Assembly (NCBI GenBank): GCA_958295715.1
Contig: OY282371.1
Span: forward strand, 710,133-774,132
DNA length: 64,000 nucleotides
Reading direction: 5' to 3'
Source: an uncultured Dehalococcoidia bacterium
Lineage (GTDB): Bacteria > Chloroflexota > Dehalococcoidia > Lucifugimonadales > GCA-2712585
Below are positions 52,037-61,333 of the stretch, in pieces. Both the position numbers and the translations under genes were made by a program. The notes below the pieces were generated by a model. It had not been told where the DNA came from, ran no database searches, and worked only from the letters and a program-made list of their open reading frames with translations. Every line of letters begins with the position of its first letter. Within the stretch, counting starts at the first letter, position 1.

Positions 52037-53439
52037 TGTCGCTGCGCTGGCGAATCATGGTCTCGATTGTCTTTGTCATCCTTCTTACCGTCTTTATCAC
52101 CGTTGGCCTGGGCTACTACGCCACCCAGTCCCGCCTGGGCGTGTTCGTAAACGAGATAGGTGGTGATGAGGCCAGCCGGTTGGCCCAGAACCTGAGCCGG
52201 GAGCACACCGCCGCCGGCGGTTGGGAAACGGTGGACAGACCGCTGTCTGAGGCGGGATATCTCTACGATGGGGTTCCCTTGGCGGAGCGGCATGAAGAAG
52301 GTGAGGGCGAATCCCGGGATAGGTTCCACAAAGACCCGGTGCGAGTCGTCATCACCGGCGTCGATGGGCGTGTGGTGAGGGACAACCTATCCCAGTTGCT
52401 GCCCGGGACCATCGCGCGCGACCTGGACGGGCATAGAGAGACGGTGTTCGATTTGACCACGGACCAGCCCGTCGGCCACGTCTACGTGGACGTGAACCAT
52501 GAGCTTCTATCGGCTGAGTCCAACGGGTTCCTCAACACGCTCCTGTACATCACGGCCATTGGCGGGGCGCTGACGGCCGGCGTCGCCATGCTGCTGGCCC
52601 TCTGGTTATCCAAACGCGTGACGGCCCCGGTGACGGCCTTGACGGAGGCGACTCAGGCGATTGTTCAGGGGGAAACGGCCCGGCTGCCCGTCACGTCCTC
52701 CGATGAGTTGGGACGGATGAGCGCGGCCTTCAACCGGATGACCGCCGCCTTGGAAACCCAGCGCGGCCTCCGCAGGCGGCTGATAAACGACGTGTCCCAC
52801 GAGTTGAATACTCCCCTGACCGTCATACAGCTGGAGGCGAAGGGGCTGCGCGATGGACTTCAGACGCCTGAGAGCGCGTCGGAGCACATCGTTCAGGAGG
52901 TGGACAGGCTGCGCGGTCTCGTAACCGATCTTGACTGGCTCGCGGAGACCGACCACGGTGAGTTGCGGCTCGCCCTTGAGGCGAGTTCGATTCACGAACT
53001 GCTTACCACGGAGGCGGAACGGTGGCAGCCACAATCGCAGAGCCGGCAGGTCGAACTGTCTGTGGAGGCGCCCGCCGGCCTGCCGGACGTGGATATCGAC
53101 CGGATGCGCATGAGCCAGGCGTTGGGAAACGTCCTGAGCAACGCCATTCATAGCGCCGAGGCCGGCGGGAGCGTCGCGGTCAGGGCGGAGTTAGACGCCG
53201 AGGCGTTGGCCATCTCGGTTATAGACGACGGGGTAGGCATCCATGCGGCAGACCTTCCCCACGTCTTCGAGCGGTTCTACCGCGCCGGCCAGTCCCGCAG
53301 TCGTGGGACAGGCGGCAAGGGTCTGGGGCTGGCCATCACGCGGGCGATAGTCGAGGCCCACGGCGGCACAGTCACTGTAAGGAGCGACGGGCTTGGACGG
53401 GGCGCGGTGGCGACCTTGCGCCTTCCTCTAAAAAAGTGA
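52033..53439 (+). CDS. Sensor histidine kinase
   Basis: 468 residues: TM1 about 8-28, an extracytoplasmic sensor (30-165) with a charged insert (RHEEGEGESRDRFHKDP), TM2 about 170-195, HAMP (195-250), HisKA with LINDVSHELNTPL (phospho-His about 257), and HATPase_c with NVLSNAIHSA, DDGVGI and GTGGKGLGLAI. Typical partner of OmpR regulators. The signal is unknown; the adjacent lipoprotein is a candidate. Confidence 0.93.
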   Translation: MMSLRWRIMVSIVFVILLTVFITVGLGYYATQSRLGVFVNEIGGDEASRLAQNLSREHTAAGGWETVDRPLSEAGYLYDGVPLAERHEEGEGESRDRFHKDPVRVVITGVDGRVVRDNLSQLLPGTIARDLDGHRETVFDLTTDQPVGHVYVDVNHELLSAESNGFLNTLLYITAIGGALTAGVAMLLALWLSKRVTAPVTALTEATQAIVQGETARLPVTSSDELGRMSAAFNRMTAALETQRGLRRRLINDVSHELNTPLTVIQLEAKGLRDGLQTPESASEHIVQEVDRLRGLVTDLDWLAETDHGELRLALEASSIHELLTTEAERWQPQSQSRQVELSVEAPAGLPDVDIDRMRMSQALGNVLSNAIHSAEAGGSVAVRAELDAEALAISVIDDGVGIHAADLPHVFERFYRAGQSRSRGTGGKGLGLAITRAIVEAHGGTVTVRSDGLGRGAVATLRLPLKK

Positions 53440-53495
53440 GGAACATCGTTGGCGGTGAACTCACCCGGGAGGACGGCGACCGCCGCGGCCGGGAA

Positions 53496-53572
53496 TGGTG
53501 GGCGATACAGGACTCGAACCTGTGACCCCCTGCGTGTAAAGCAGGCGCTCTAACCAGCTGAGCTAACCGCCC
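53496..53572 (-). tRNA. tRNA-Val (TAC)
   Basis: Minus-strand cloverleaf: acceptor GGGCGGT with ATCGCCC (one G-T pair), anticodon stem CCTGC/GCAGG with loop TTTACAC (anticodon TAC), T-loop TTCGAGT, encoded CCA. Confidence 0.96.
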
Positions 53573-53672
53573 GACGGCCCTATTTTACACCATGGGGCAA
53601 CGGGGGTAGCCTTCCCGCCGTCAAAGGCGTAAAATAAATCAATTAGGCGATAAAATAGCGGGAGGACTTACG

Positions 53673-54797
53673 GTGGCCAACTACAAAGTTATCTCTTCTG
53701 ACTCCCACGTGGTCGAACCCCCGGACGTTTGGACCGACAGGATGGACCGCGCCAAGTTCGGCGACAGGATCCCCCACCTGGTGAAGGGCCAGCCCATCGA
53801 CACCTGGTACGTGGACAACAAGCCCACCGGCGGCGTCGGGGCCATAGCCCAGGCGGGACTGCGATTCGACAGGCCTGAAGACATCGTTCAGGAGGGCAGC
53901 TTCGGCGACGTGCGCCCGGGAGGCTACATCCCCAGCGAACACGTCAAGGACATGGACGTCGACGGCGTCTACGGCGGCCTCGTCTACCCGTCTATCGGCC
54001 TCGCCCTCTACCGGGACGTTGAGGACTTGGAACTGACCAGGGCCATATTCGCCGCCTACAACGACTGGCTCGCCGAGTTCTGCTCTCCCTACCCCAGCCG
54101 GCTCAAGGGGGCCGCCATGTTGGTGATAGAGGAGGACGTTCAGCCGGCCATCGACGAGCTCAAGCGGGTCGCCGCCATGGGCCTCAACAGCGTCATGTTG
54201 AGCAGCTACCCCAGGGCGGACCTCACCTACGACAACCCGATGTACGAGCCTTTTTGGGCCGCGGCTGAGGAGAACGACGTCACCCTTAACCTCCACGTCA
54301 CCACCAACCGCCCCGGGGCCGACCCAATTCCCAGGGGGATGGAGACGTCTAAGACCGCCTCCTACGTGCAGCATGACTACTGGGTGCGGATGTCGCTGTG
54401 CCACATCATCTTCTCAGGCGTCCTGGAACGTTACCCCCGGCTCAGGTTCGCTAACGTTGAGCACGAGCTCGGATGGCTGCCCTACTTCATCGGCCGCATC
54501 GACATCGCCTACAAGGAGAAGCAGGAGTCCCTCGGCTACCGCTTCAAGAACGACGCCATGCCCAGCGACTTCATGTACAGCAGCGTCTACCACAGCTTCC
54601 AGGAGGACGCTCTCGGCATAGAGTTGCGGCGGCTCATCGGCATTGAAAACCTCATGTGGGGGTCCGACTATCCCCACTCCGAGTCCACCTTCCCCAAGTC
54701 CCTGGAGATCTTGGACAGCATTTTGGAGGGAGTGCCTGAGGAGGAAAAGGCCCTGATAGTGGGTGGAAACGCGGCCAGGGTCTATGACTTCGACTAA
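53673..54797 (+). CDS. Amidohydrolase-2 family metal-dependent hydrolase
   Basis: 374 residues. VISSDSHVVEPPDVW at the N-terminus (D-x-H metal ligands), YNDWLAEFCSPYPSRLKGAAMLVIEEDV, NLHVTTNRPG, FANVEHELGWLP and LMWGSDYPHSESTFP near the C-terminus are the family set. Such enzymes decarboxylate or hydrolyse aromatic and other acids. Starts at GTG with GGGAGG upstream. Substrate unknown. Confidence 0.9.
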   Translation: MANYKVISSDSHVVEPPDVWTDRMDRAKFGDRIPHLVKGQPIDTWYVDNKPTGGVGAIAQAGLRFDRPEDIVQEGSFGDVRPGGYIPSEHVKDMDVDGVYGGLVYPSIGLALYRDVEDLELTRAIFAAYNDWLAEFCSPYPSRLKGAAMLVIEEDVQPAIDELKRVAAMGLNSVMLSSYPRADLTYDNPMYEPFWAAAEENDVTLNLHVTTNRPGADPIPRGMETSKTASYVQHDYWVRMSLCHIIFSGVLERYPRLRFANVEHELGWLPYFIGRIDIAYKEKQESLGYRFKNDAMPSDFMYSSVYHSFQEDALGIELRRLIGIENLMWGSDYPHSESTFPKSLEILDSILEGVPEEEKALIVGGNAARVYDFD

Positions 54798-54866
54798 CCC
54801 GGCCGCCCCTCGCCAAGCCTAGGCGCGCACGCCGGGGCGTCCGGCGCGGCGGGCCTGTTTAACGCT

Positions 54867-55436
54867 ATGAAGTTCACCGTTATTCTGGCTGCCCTGGCCC
54901 TGTTGCTTGGCGCGGCGGCGTGCGGCGGGAGCTTCGACCCTGAGCCCACGGCCTTTCCCTCTGCAACGCCTACCGCGGCGGTTCCGGACATCCCCCTGCT
55001 CACCGCCATAAGCTACGACAACTTGGAAATGGTGCGGACCCACATGAAGTTTGGGACGGACCCCAACGAGGCGTTTATACCCGCCGAACTCCCCTTCGAG
55101 GGGGCCTCGGCCCTCCACCTGGCCGTGCTGAAGAACAACCGTCAAATTGCGCAGACGCTTTTGGACAACGGCGCAGACATCGACATCCCGTCGAAGGACG
55201 CCTACAAGTCCACGCCGCTAATCTGGGCGGCCTTCTGGGGCATACCGGACATGGCGCGGCTGCTCCTCGACGCCGGGGCCGACGTCAACGCCAAGGACGC
55301 CTTCGGCTCCACTCCCTTGGACGCGGCCAACGCGGAGAACCCCTTTATCGGCCAGGACGACGTCGACTCCTTTGTCGAGAACCGGGCCGCCGTCAGGAGC
55401 CTGCTAACCAGCCGGGGCGGTCAGTCCGGCAGGTAG
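54867..55436 (+). CDS. Ankyrin-repeat lipoprotein
   Basis: 189 residues. Signal peptide MKFTVILAALALLLGAAACGG with a lipobox Cys near residue 20, a Pro/Thr-rich linker, then about four ankyrin repeats from residue 45 (LLTAISYDNLEMVRTHMKFG; ALHLAVLKNNRQIAQTLLDNGADID; TPLIWAAFWGIPDMARLLLDAGADVN; TPLDAANAEN). Likely a membrane-anchored protein-binding scaffold outside the cell membrane. Confidence 0.88.
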   Translation: MKFTVILAALALLLGAAACGGSFDPEPTAFPSATPTAAVPDIPLLTAISYDNLEMVRTHMKFGTDPNEAFIPAELPFEGASALHLAVLKNNRQIAQTLLDNGADIDIPSKDAYKSTPLIWAAFWGIPDMARLLLDAGADVNAKDAFGSTPLDAANAENPFIGQDDVDSFVENRAAVRSLLTSRGGQSGR

Positions 55437-55639
55437 CGGCTCCTCCCCGCCCCGGTTTCCCTGAGCGAAGGTGAACTCCCGCCGCAAGCCGACGCTAAAG
55501 ATACGCCCACCCCTGCGGCAGACGCCGGAACCGTGGGGACACGGCGTCCCAAAGGCGCAGTCGCGCCGGGCCGGGGTTCTAACACGGCCAGAGCGTAGGC
55601 AGTCGAGCTAGACTCGCGCAGCCCCGCCGGGCCGGGGTC

Positions 55640-56668
55640 CTACCCTTGGCTGTTCGCCTGGACCATGGCCATGGCCCTGTCCTCGATATGCGGCAGGGTG
55701 GCGTCAATGAGGTCGAGGTCCAGTTCAGCCACCACACCCGGATATCCGGCCCTCTCCAGCATCGCCGGCAGCCTCCTGCTGTTGAACTGGTCGAGGGTCC
55801 ACCGCAGCGTGTCGGGGACTATGGTCTGGTCCCAGTACAGTCGGATGTTCTTGTTGCGCGGGCCGTAGTGGTAGTGGGGGTTGTTGTCGAAGCAGTCGAA
55901 GGCCAGCAGTTCAACCTCTTGGCCCGCCACGTCGCCCAGAACGTGGATAGCAAGCCCCTGGCCTATGGACAGTTGGCGGAACTCCAACCCGAACCGGATG
56001 TTTCCGGTCTCGATTATCTCCGTTCCCCTGTTGTGAGTGACGGTGCTCCTCTGGCTTGCCGCCATCTCCCTGGCCGTGGCCTCGACCTCATCCAGACGCT
56101 CCTTCATCTCCCGCGACAGCCGGAGCTCCAAGCTCGTGGCGCGCAGCCACTTGTAGTCCCTGTCGCTTCCCCCCAAGAGGGCCACCTTGTAGTCCAGATC
56201 GTCCAATCGGGTGTCCGTCACCTCACCGTAGCGGCCGTGCCAGTCCTCACCGCGGGCCGATGGGGTGATCTGCACCGTGGCGCCGACCCCGAGCTCGCCG
56301 GCCTCCACATGCTCCGCTAGCTCACCGGCCCCCGCGCGCTTAAGCATGGCGCCGAAGTTCCGGCGAAGCTGGCTCATCGTCCAGCCAATGGGGTTGCCCG
56401 CCGTGGTCTTGTCCAGGTCGTGCCTCTCGTTTCGACCGCTGGGCGCGTAGTGGTAGTGGGGGGTCTGGTCGAAGCAGTCAAACCTGAGCAGCTCCGTGTC
56501 CTTCCCGTCCACCTCACCCATCACCTGAACGCAAACCCCCTGGTCGTGCATGAGGTCGCGATGCCGGAGTTCAAACCTAACGGGACCCGCTTGAATGGAT
56601 GCCCTGTTCCTCCTGCCGCCGCCGCCATCCATGGCGTTAGTCTTCTGCATATCGTCCATCTGCGCCAT
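55640..56668 (-). CDS. Unknown protein with tandem FDCFDxxPHYHY domains
   Basis: 342 residues made of two copies of one domain (about 24-160 and 215-330), each with a strand-rich start (VRFELRHRDLMHDQGVCVQVMGEV; IRFGLEFRQLSIGQGLAIHVLGDV), the motif FDCFDQTPHYHYAP or FDCFDNNPHYHYGP, and a W-x-x-x-Q/L-F/R helix with AMLxRAG. A helix with coiled-coil character joins them. The invariant Cys, Asp and His residues suggest metal binding or catalysis, but I do not know the function. Confidence 0.8.
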   Translation of the reverse strand: MAQMDDMQKTNAMDGGGGRRNRASIQAGPVRFELRHRDLMHDQGVCVQVMGEVDGKDTELLRFDCFDQTPHYHYAPSGRNERHDLDKTTAGNPIGWTMSQLRRNFGAMLKRAGAGELAEHVEAGELGVGATVQITPSARGEDWHGRYGEVTDTRLDDLDYKVALLGGSDRDYKWLRATSLELRLSREMKERLDEVEATAREMAASQRSTVTHNRGTEIIETGNIRFGLEFRQLSIGQGLAIHVLGDVAGQEVELLAFDCFDNNPHYHYGPRNKNIRLYWDQTIVPDTLRWTLDQFNSRRLPAMLERAGYPGVVAELDLDLIDATLPHIEDRAMAMVQANSQG

Positions 56669-56872
56669 TGCTCACCCTCCCTTTAGCGTTGTTCTCGCTT
56701 CACCTAGGGGCCATTCGGGAATTAACCCCTCCGCTAAGCCCCCGAGAGCGGCCTTTACCGTTGGGCACATTATACCCTACGGCCTGATACTGGTAAACAT
56801 AACTATTAAGCGAAATCGGAGGAAAAAGGCGCGGCTAACCCGTGGTTTCGCAGTAAGTTCCGTAGTGAAAAG

Positions 56873-56949
56873 TGGCGCGCTTGGCGGGACTCGAACCCAC
56901 GGCCTCAGCCTCCGCAGGGCTGCGCTCTATCCGTCTGAGCTACAAGCGC
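56873..56949 (-). tRNA. tRNA-Arg (GCG)
   Basis: Minus-strand cloverleaf: acceptor GCGCTTG/CAAGCGC, anticodon stem CAGCC/GGCTG with loop CTGCGGA (anticodon GCG), T-loop TTCGAGT, discriminator G, encoded CCA. Most bacteria use ACG for this codon family, so the GCG anticodon is noteworthy. Confidence 0.95.
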
Positions 56950-56964
56950 TTGCTATCCGTATAG

Positions 56965-57050
56965 TGGTGCCGAGGGTGGGATTTGAACCCACACGCCCAT
57001 AAGGACACTACGCCCTGAACGTAGCGCGTCTGCCGTTCCGCCACCTCGGC
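56965..57050 (-). tRNA. tRNA-Leu (CAG)
   Basis: 86-base class II tRNA with a long variable arm: acceptor GCCGAGG/CCTCGGC, anticodon loop TTCAGGG (anticodon CAG), T-loop TTCAAAT, encoded CCA. Confidence 0.95.
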
Positions 57051-57065
57051 CCGTCTGTTTCCTAA

Positions 57066-57141
57066 TGGTGGGCGGTGATGGATTTGAACCAACGACCTCC
57101 TCGGTGTGAACGAGGCGCTCTAACCACTGAGCCAACCGCCC
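57066..57141 (-). tRNA. tRNA-Val (CAC)
   Basis: Minus-strand cloverleaf: acceptor GGGCGGT/ACCGCCC, anticodon stem CCTCG/CGAGG with loop TTCACAC (anticodon CAC), T-loop TTCAAAT, encoded CCA. Third of three clustered tRNAs on this strand. Confidence 0.95.
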
Positions 57142-57221
57142 CCAATCCGGAGAGCCGCAAGGCATCGACTCCGGACACCCACCAATTATATCAGCCAACT
57201 CACTTCATGCAAGGAGGGAAC

Positions 57222-57878
57222 CTAAGGCTCGCTGCGGTCCCACGTGTCCAGCGTCCAATAGCCTATGGGGGGAAGCTCCACCTTGGCCGCCAGCCCCTGG
57301 GCCCGCTTCAAACGCTGCACGTTGTACAAGTGGGTGACCAACTCCCCCTCGCTGTGATGGAAACATCCCTCCAGGGTCATTGTCTGAATGGATGGATTAT
57401 CCGGGTCCAGCGTCAGCGTGCCCGGATACCTATCGGATATCTGGTCGTAGAAGCTGGAACCCTCCGTGGTCAGTGTCTTGGCGTTCAGCGACCCGACGGT
57501 TTCTTTGGAGAGGATGTCGCGCGTCATCTGAAGGGCCTCCCCCAGCTTGCCCAACACCACGTCAATCTCCCACCACTGCTCCTTGTCCAACTGCCTGTGG
57601 GGTAGGGCGGCCAGGTAGTCCACCTCGTCCCTGAAGGGGATTCCTTCCGGAAAGATCTGGTCGCCCCAACGCAGGATGTACCACCGGAACAGGTGGGAGG
57701 CCACGTGGCTGATGTTGTTGCGGATGCTCCACTCCGACCAACCCCACCGTGGGCTGGTCCAGTCCAGTTGGGCGTCGGTAAGCCCTTCAACCTCCCTGGC
57801 GACCATCCCCTCGTAGCTGCTGAACAGGGGGAAGAGGGGCAGGGCCGGGTCGCCGGGATTCCCTATCTTTTCGACCAT
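57222..57878 (-). CDS. DinB-like four-helix protein
   Basis: 218 residues. EGMVAREVEGLTDAQLDWTSPRWGWSEWSIRNNISHVASHLFRWYILRWGDQ resembles the first helices of the DinB/YfiT metal-binding bundle, with a later His in GCFHHSEGELVTHLYNV supplying the metal triad. Members include thiol transferases; the role here is unknown. ATG 57878 has AGGAG eight bases before it; the frame opens 17 codons earlier. Confidence 0.75.
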   Translation of the reverse strand: MVEKIGNPGDPALPLFPLFSSYEGMVAREVEGLTDAQLDWTSPRWGWSEWSIRNNISHVASHLFRWYILRWGDQIFPEGIPFRDEVDYLAALPHRQLDKEQWWEIDVVLGKLGEALQMTRDILSKETVGSLNAKTLTTEGSSFYDQISDRYPGTLTLDPDNPSIQTMTLEGCFHHSEGELVTHLYNVQRLKRAQGLAAKVELPPIGYWTLDTWDRSEP

Positions 57879-57973
57879 GAAGCGCGCTCCTTGCGTTCCC
57901 GTTGTTCCGACAGAGTACCACCGCCCCAAGCGGCTGTCGAGTTGACCTCCCGTCCGCCCCTCGTGGGAGGAGG

Positions 57974-59221
57974 CTAGGCGGGTCGCCGGTTCCCCCTCTT
58001 GGCGAAAAGGGCCACCGCCGCCGCAACCCCCACCGCGCCAAGGGCCGTCACCACGATGGCCGGGGCTATTATGTCGCCTGAGACCCGCGACGCCATCACC
58101 CCCAAGACCTCCCCCACCAGGTCGCAGGCCTCACCGGGCAGATTCCCGCACTCCGTTAAGATTCTGCCGCTCACCTGGGACCTGACCGCCATTCCTGCCG
58201 CCAGCGCAAAGACCCCGATGACGAGCAGGGTCAGCGAGGGCCAGAGTATCGAGAACCGCCAGTAGGGCAGGTACAACAGGCCCATGGCCGCCGCCGCAAT
58301 CCCCATGACGACCAGCGACACCCAAGGCCCCACTCCCTGGGCCGCGTCAACCTGTCGCCTAACCGCGCCGGCGCCGTCCTGGAACTCCATTTCGCTCAGA
58401 TCGAGGCCATCACTTATGGCCGCCGTCACGTCCCACCTGTCGCCAGAGTCCAAGCCGCTCCGCAGTTCGGCGATGGACACGTCTATCTGTGGGCCGACCA
58501 CCGCGCGGGACGCCAGCTTGAATCCCTCCTTCTCGTCGCCCCGCATGACCGCCGCCTCTATGGAACCCCACCGCTCCTCCAGGCCCGACACCGCCGCAGA
58601 CGACAGGGTTGACGACCTCTTCAGCCCGTCCAGCGTCTCTCTTAGGGCTTCAGCCCGGTACTGCGATGGAACGTTTTCGAAGGATGGCGTCCTGTCGGGG
58701 AACCGCCCTGCCTGGAGCGTTCCCAGAAGGGCCTCTAGCTCCCTCACCATGTCCTCGTAGGAGCTAACGGACACGACCTCCGCGTCATCAATCTGCTTAT
58801 CCACGAAGTCCAGGACCGCCGGCCTTATCCTATCGATGGGCTGGCTCAGGTCGAGAAAGAGTTCCAACTCCTCAGTATCCCCCTTCAGAAACGACACAAC
58901 ATCCCCAATGGCCGTCTCCGTCTGCGACTGGGCGTACTCCGGGGGCACAACCTCTCGGATAAGCGTCACCGCGTCATCCCTAGGGACGTCGATATCCGCC
59001 ACCAGCGGCTGGATATCGTCCCAGATTCCGGGGTCCCGTAAGACCTCATCGTAGATACGGTTGTACACGTCGAGGGACGCCAGGGTCTCGGTGTAGAAAC
59101 CGGCGTCCAAAAGGGCGCTCCGGACCTGGCCGCTCAGCAGGAAGGCCACGAAGCCGGCGAACATCACGGCGGCCAGGAACAGAGAGCCTACGACGCGCAG
59201 CACGATCATTTTAGGCGACAC
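57974..59221 (-). CDS. Membrane protein with large extracytoplasmic domain, unknown
   Basis: 415 residues from GTG 59221, which has AAGGAG at good distance; an ATG eight codons earlier overlaps that site. One N-terminal membrane helix (about 7-32), a soluble helical region (35-300) with PREVVPPEYAQSQTE-like and PIDRIRPAVLDFVDKQID segments, then three to four C-terminal helices (about 305-410). I recall similar proteins in other Chloroflexota but no family name or function. Confidence 0.7.
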   Translation of the reverse strand: MSPKMIVLRVVGSLFLAAVMFAGFVAFLLSGQVRSALLDAGFYTETLASLDVYNRIYDEVLRDPGIWDDIQPLVADIDVPRDDAVTLIREVVPPEYAQSQTETAIGDVVSFLKGDTEELELFLDLSQPIDRIRPAVLDFVDKQIDDAEVVSVSSYEDMVRELEALLGTLQAGRFPDRTPSFENVPSQYRAEALRETLDGLKRSSTLSSAAVSGLEERWGSIEAAVMRGDEKEGFKLASRAVVGPQIDVSIAELRSGLDSGDRWDVTAAISDGLDLSEMEFQDGAGAVRRQVDAAQGVGPWVSLVVMGIAAAAMGLLYLPYWRFSILWPSLTLLVIGVFALAAGMAVRSQVSGRILTECGNLPGEACDLVGEVLGVMASRVSGDIIAPAIVVTALGAVGVAAAVALFAKRGNRRPA

Positions 59222-59456
59222 CTTGTCATCTCCTTTCAACGTCAACGTTAAGAGCGGCGCCCCGCTCGCCGCTTCCCCCCCGCGCCCCCGGGTAGGCGGG
59301 AATCACGGTGGCGACAGTCCCAGCGCGGGCGCCCCGCCAAGGGGGATCTCCGGCGCGTTTCCCGCGCAACTGGCAATATACAGGGTTGAGAGATTAAAAT
59401 CGCCCCATGCGCGCGGATATTATCAGATATGTTGGGCCAAACATGACGGGCCCAAC

Positions 59457-60761
59457 ATGATAGGCCAACCGGAGGCGTATCGCTCCTTCGTATCCAGATT
59501 TATCACTGCCCTCTACTACCCCGACTTCCGGCGCCTCTGGTTCGCCACCGCCTTCTCCCAGTCCTCAGCCTGGGCCCTCATCGTGGCCCGGGCCGCCTTG
59601 GCCCTGAACGAGACCGGCAGTTCCGGCGCCGCGGGAATGGTCACCTTCGCAGCCATGATACCCTCCGTGGCCATATCCCCCGTGGCCGGTTTCCTCGCCG
59701 ACCGGTTCGACCGCCGGAGGGTTCTCGCCGCGGCCTACTCGGTGAACGTGGCGCAAAACCTCATCCTAGCCCTGCTCGTCGTGACCGGCAACATCGAGGT
59801 CTGGCACCTGGTCCTCCTGTCCCTCCTCAGCGGCTCTGCCCGCGCCACCCAGATGCCGGCGTCCCAGGCCCTCCTTCCCAACCTTGTCCCCCGGAAGAAC
59901 CTGCTCAACGCCGTGGCCCTTCACCAGGCCATGCAGCAGAGCGGGAAGCTCATGGGGCCGCTCCTGATACTGCCCGTCGTAATCACCGGATACAGCCAGT
60001 GGGCCTTTGTGGTTTCCCTCGGCCTCTACCTTGTCGGGCTCATCCTGGTTCTCAGGATTCGCACCGTTTCCAGAGGCGTCGTCGACGCCGAAAGAAGCCC
60101 CCTGAGCAACCTGATACAGGGACTATCCTTTGTGTATCATCACGGGACGCTCCTGCCCCTCTTTGTCCTGGTGGTGGCCCACTGCGCCCTAACCATGTCC
60201 TACGAGACCCTATTCCCCGTCCTCTCCCGCGACCGCCTGGGTCTGGAACTGGGCGCGGATATCTACCGGGGCGGGAACCTGCTGATGATAAGCGTTGGCG
60301 CCGGGTCCCTCATCTCCTCCTTTGGGCTGGCCGGCATTGACAGCGACAGGATACGAGGCCGCGCCTTCTTTGCGCTGGGCATCCTCAGCGGCGTGGGGCC
60401 ACTGCTCCTGGGCCTCGCCACCGGACTACCCGCCGCCATGGCCGCCGCCTTTGCCGTGGGTTTTTCCCAGGCCGGATTCATGACCCTCAGCAGCGCCATG
60501 GTGCAGCGCATGGTCCCCGACCATGTGCGAGGCCGGGTCATGGCCGTCTACGCCTGGCACATCCAGGGGGCCATGGCCAGCTTCAACCTGGTCAACGGCA
60601 TCCTGGCCGACACCGCTTGGCTGAACGCCACCCGTGTTCTTGGCGGCCTGGGCAGCCTCTTTGGCGGCATGATGACCCTCAGCCTCCTCAAACGGCCGCT
60701 GCGGGACATCTACGGGAAGGGCGTGGCCGCCGCCGACACGAATTCCTCCGTTAGCCCCTAG
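59457..60761 (+). CDS. MFS transporter, enterobactin-exporter-like
   Basis: A 434-residue twelve-segment carrier: YPDFRRLWFATAFSQSSAWALIVARAALALNETGSS at TM1, ADRFDRRRVL loop signature, GSARATQMPASQALLPNLVPRKNLLNAVALHQAMQQSGKLMGPLL, and ERMV-type QRMVPDHVRGRVMAVYAW near TM10. This is the MFS_3/EntS-like type that exports small molecules. ATG 59457 is chosen; the frame to 59223 encodes Pro/Gly-rich residues unlikely to be translated. Confidence 0.88.
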   Translation: MIGQPEAYRSFVSRFITALYYPDFRRLWFATAFSQSSAWALIVARAALALNETGSSGAAGMVTFAAMIPSVAISPVAGFLADRFDRRRVLAAAYSVNVAQNLILALLVVTGNIEVWHLVLLSLLSGSARATQMPASQALLPNLVPRKNLLNAVALHQAMQQSGKLMGPLLILPVVITGYSQWAFVVSLGLYLVGLILVLRIRTVSRGVVDAERSPLSNLIQGLSFVYHHGTLLPLFVLVVAHCALTMSYETLFPVLSRDRLGLELGADIYRGGNLLMISVGAGSLISSFGLAGIDSDRIRGRAFFALGILSGVGPLLLGLATGLPAAMAAAFAVGFSQAGFMTLSSAMVQRMVPDHVRGRVMAVYAWHIQGAMASFNLVNGILADTAWLNATRVLGGLGSLFGGMMTLSLLKRPLRDIYGKGVAAADTNSSVSP

Positions 60762-60762
60762 G

Positions 60763-60842
60763 GCGCGCGCGCCCACTTTGTTTTGAAGAGCGCTGGTTCT
60801 GCATTGACGGCGCCCCTGTCCGTCATTCCCGCGCGCCCCTAA
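60763..60842. repeat. Diverged composite repeat element
   Basis: GCGCGCGCGCCCACTTTGTT, then GAAGAGCGCTGGTTCTGCAT and a half VIPAKAGIH unit (GTCCGTCATTCCCGCG). Same order of parts as the 78-bp units at 11247-11402. Confidence 0.65.
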
Positions 60843-60929
60843 TCCCTTCCTGCCGTGACAGCCCATTCCATTTCGGCTATCATTAACCCTTGGGCCTCTG
60901 CGCCCGCCAAACCGGACAGGGAGAAGCAT

Positions 60930-61310
60930 ATGAAGTTTGGAATGAACCACATCCACGTCAAGTCTGAGGACCCCAGGCAGGCGGCCCGGTGGTACGTTGA
61001 AAACCTTGGAGCTGAAATAGAGGGCGAAGCCGCTATCAACGACTCCCTCACCGTCCGCGCCAACCTGGGCGGCGTTAGAGTGAACATAACCCAGGCTCCT
61101 CCGGAGGGCCTCCCCGCCGGGACGTCGGAGCCGCGCATGGGCCTTGAGCACTTCGGCCTGGAAACCGGCGACCTCGACGAGGCCATGACCACCCTTCAGG
61201 CCAAGGGCGTTAAGGTGATAGAACCCATCCGCTCCCTCCCCAACGGGATGCGGATAGCCTTCATCGAGGCCCCGGACAACGTCCGGCTGGAGCTAATGCA
61301 GCTGCCCTGA
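60930..61310 (+). CDS. VOC (glyoxalase/dioxygenase-fold) protein
   Basis: 126 residues. GMNHIHVKSEDPRQAARWYVENLGAE, then LGLEHFGLETGDLDEAMTTLQAKGVK and FIEAPDNVRLELMQ, giving His and Glu metal ligands of the vicinal-oxygen-chelate fold. GGGAGAAG precedes ATG 60930. Enzymatic role not determinable. Followed by a second VOC gene after 23 bases. Confidence 0.87.
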   Translation: MKFGMNHIHVKSEDPRQAARWYVENLGAEIEGEAAINDSLTVRANLGGVRVNITQAPPEGLPAGTSEPRMGLEHFGLETGDLDEAMTTLQAKGVKVIEPIRSLPNGMRIAFIEAPDNVRLELMQLP

Positions 61311-61333
61311 ACCCAACCCTAGAGGTGACGCTT

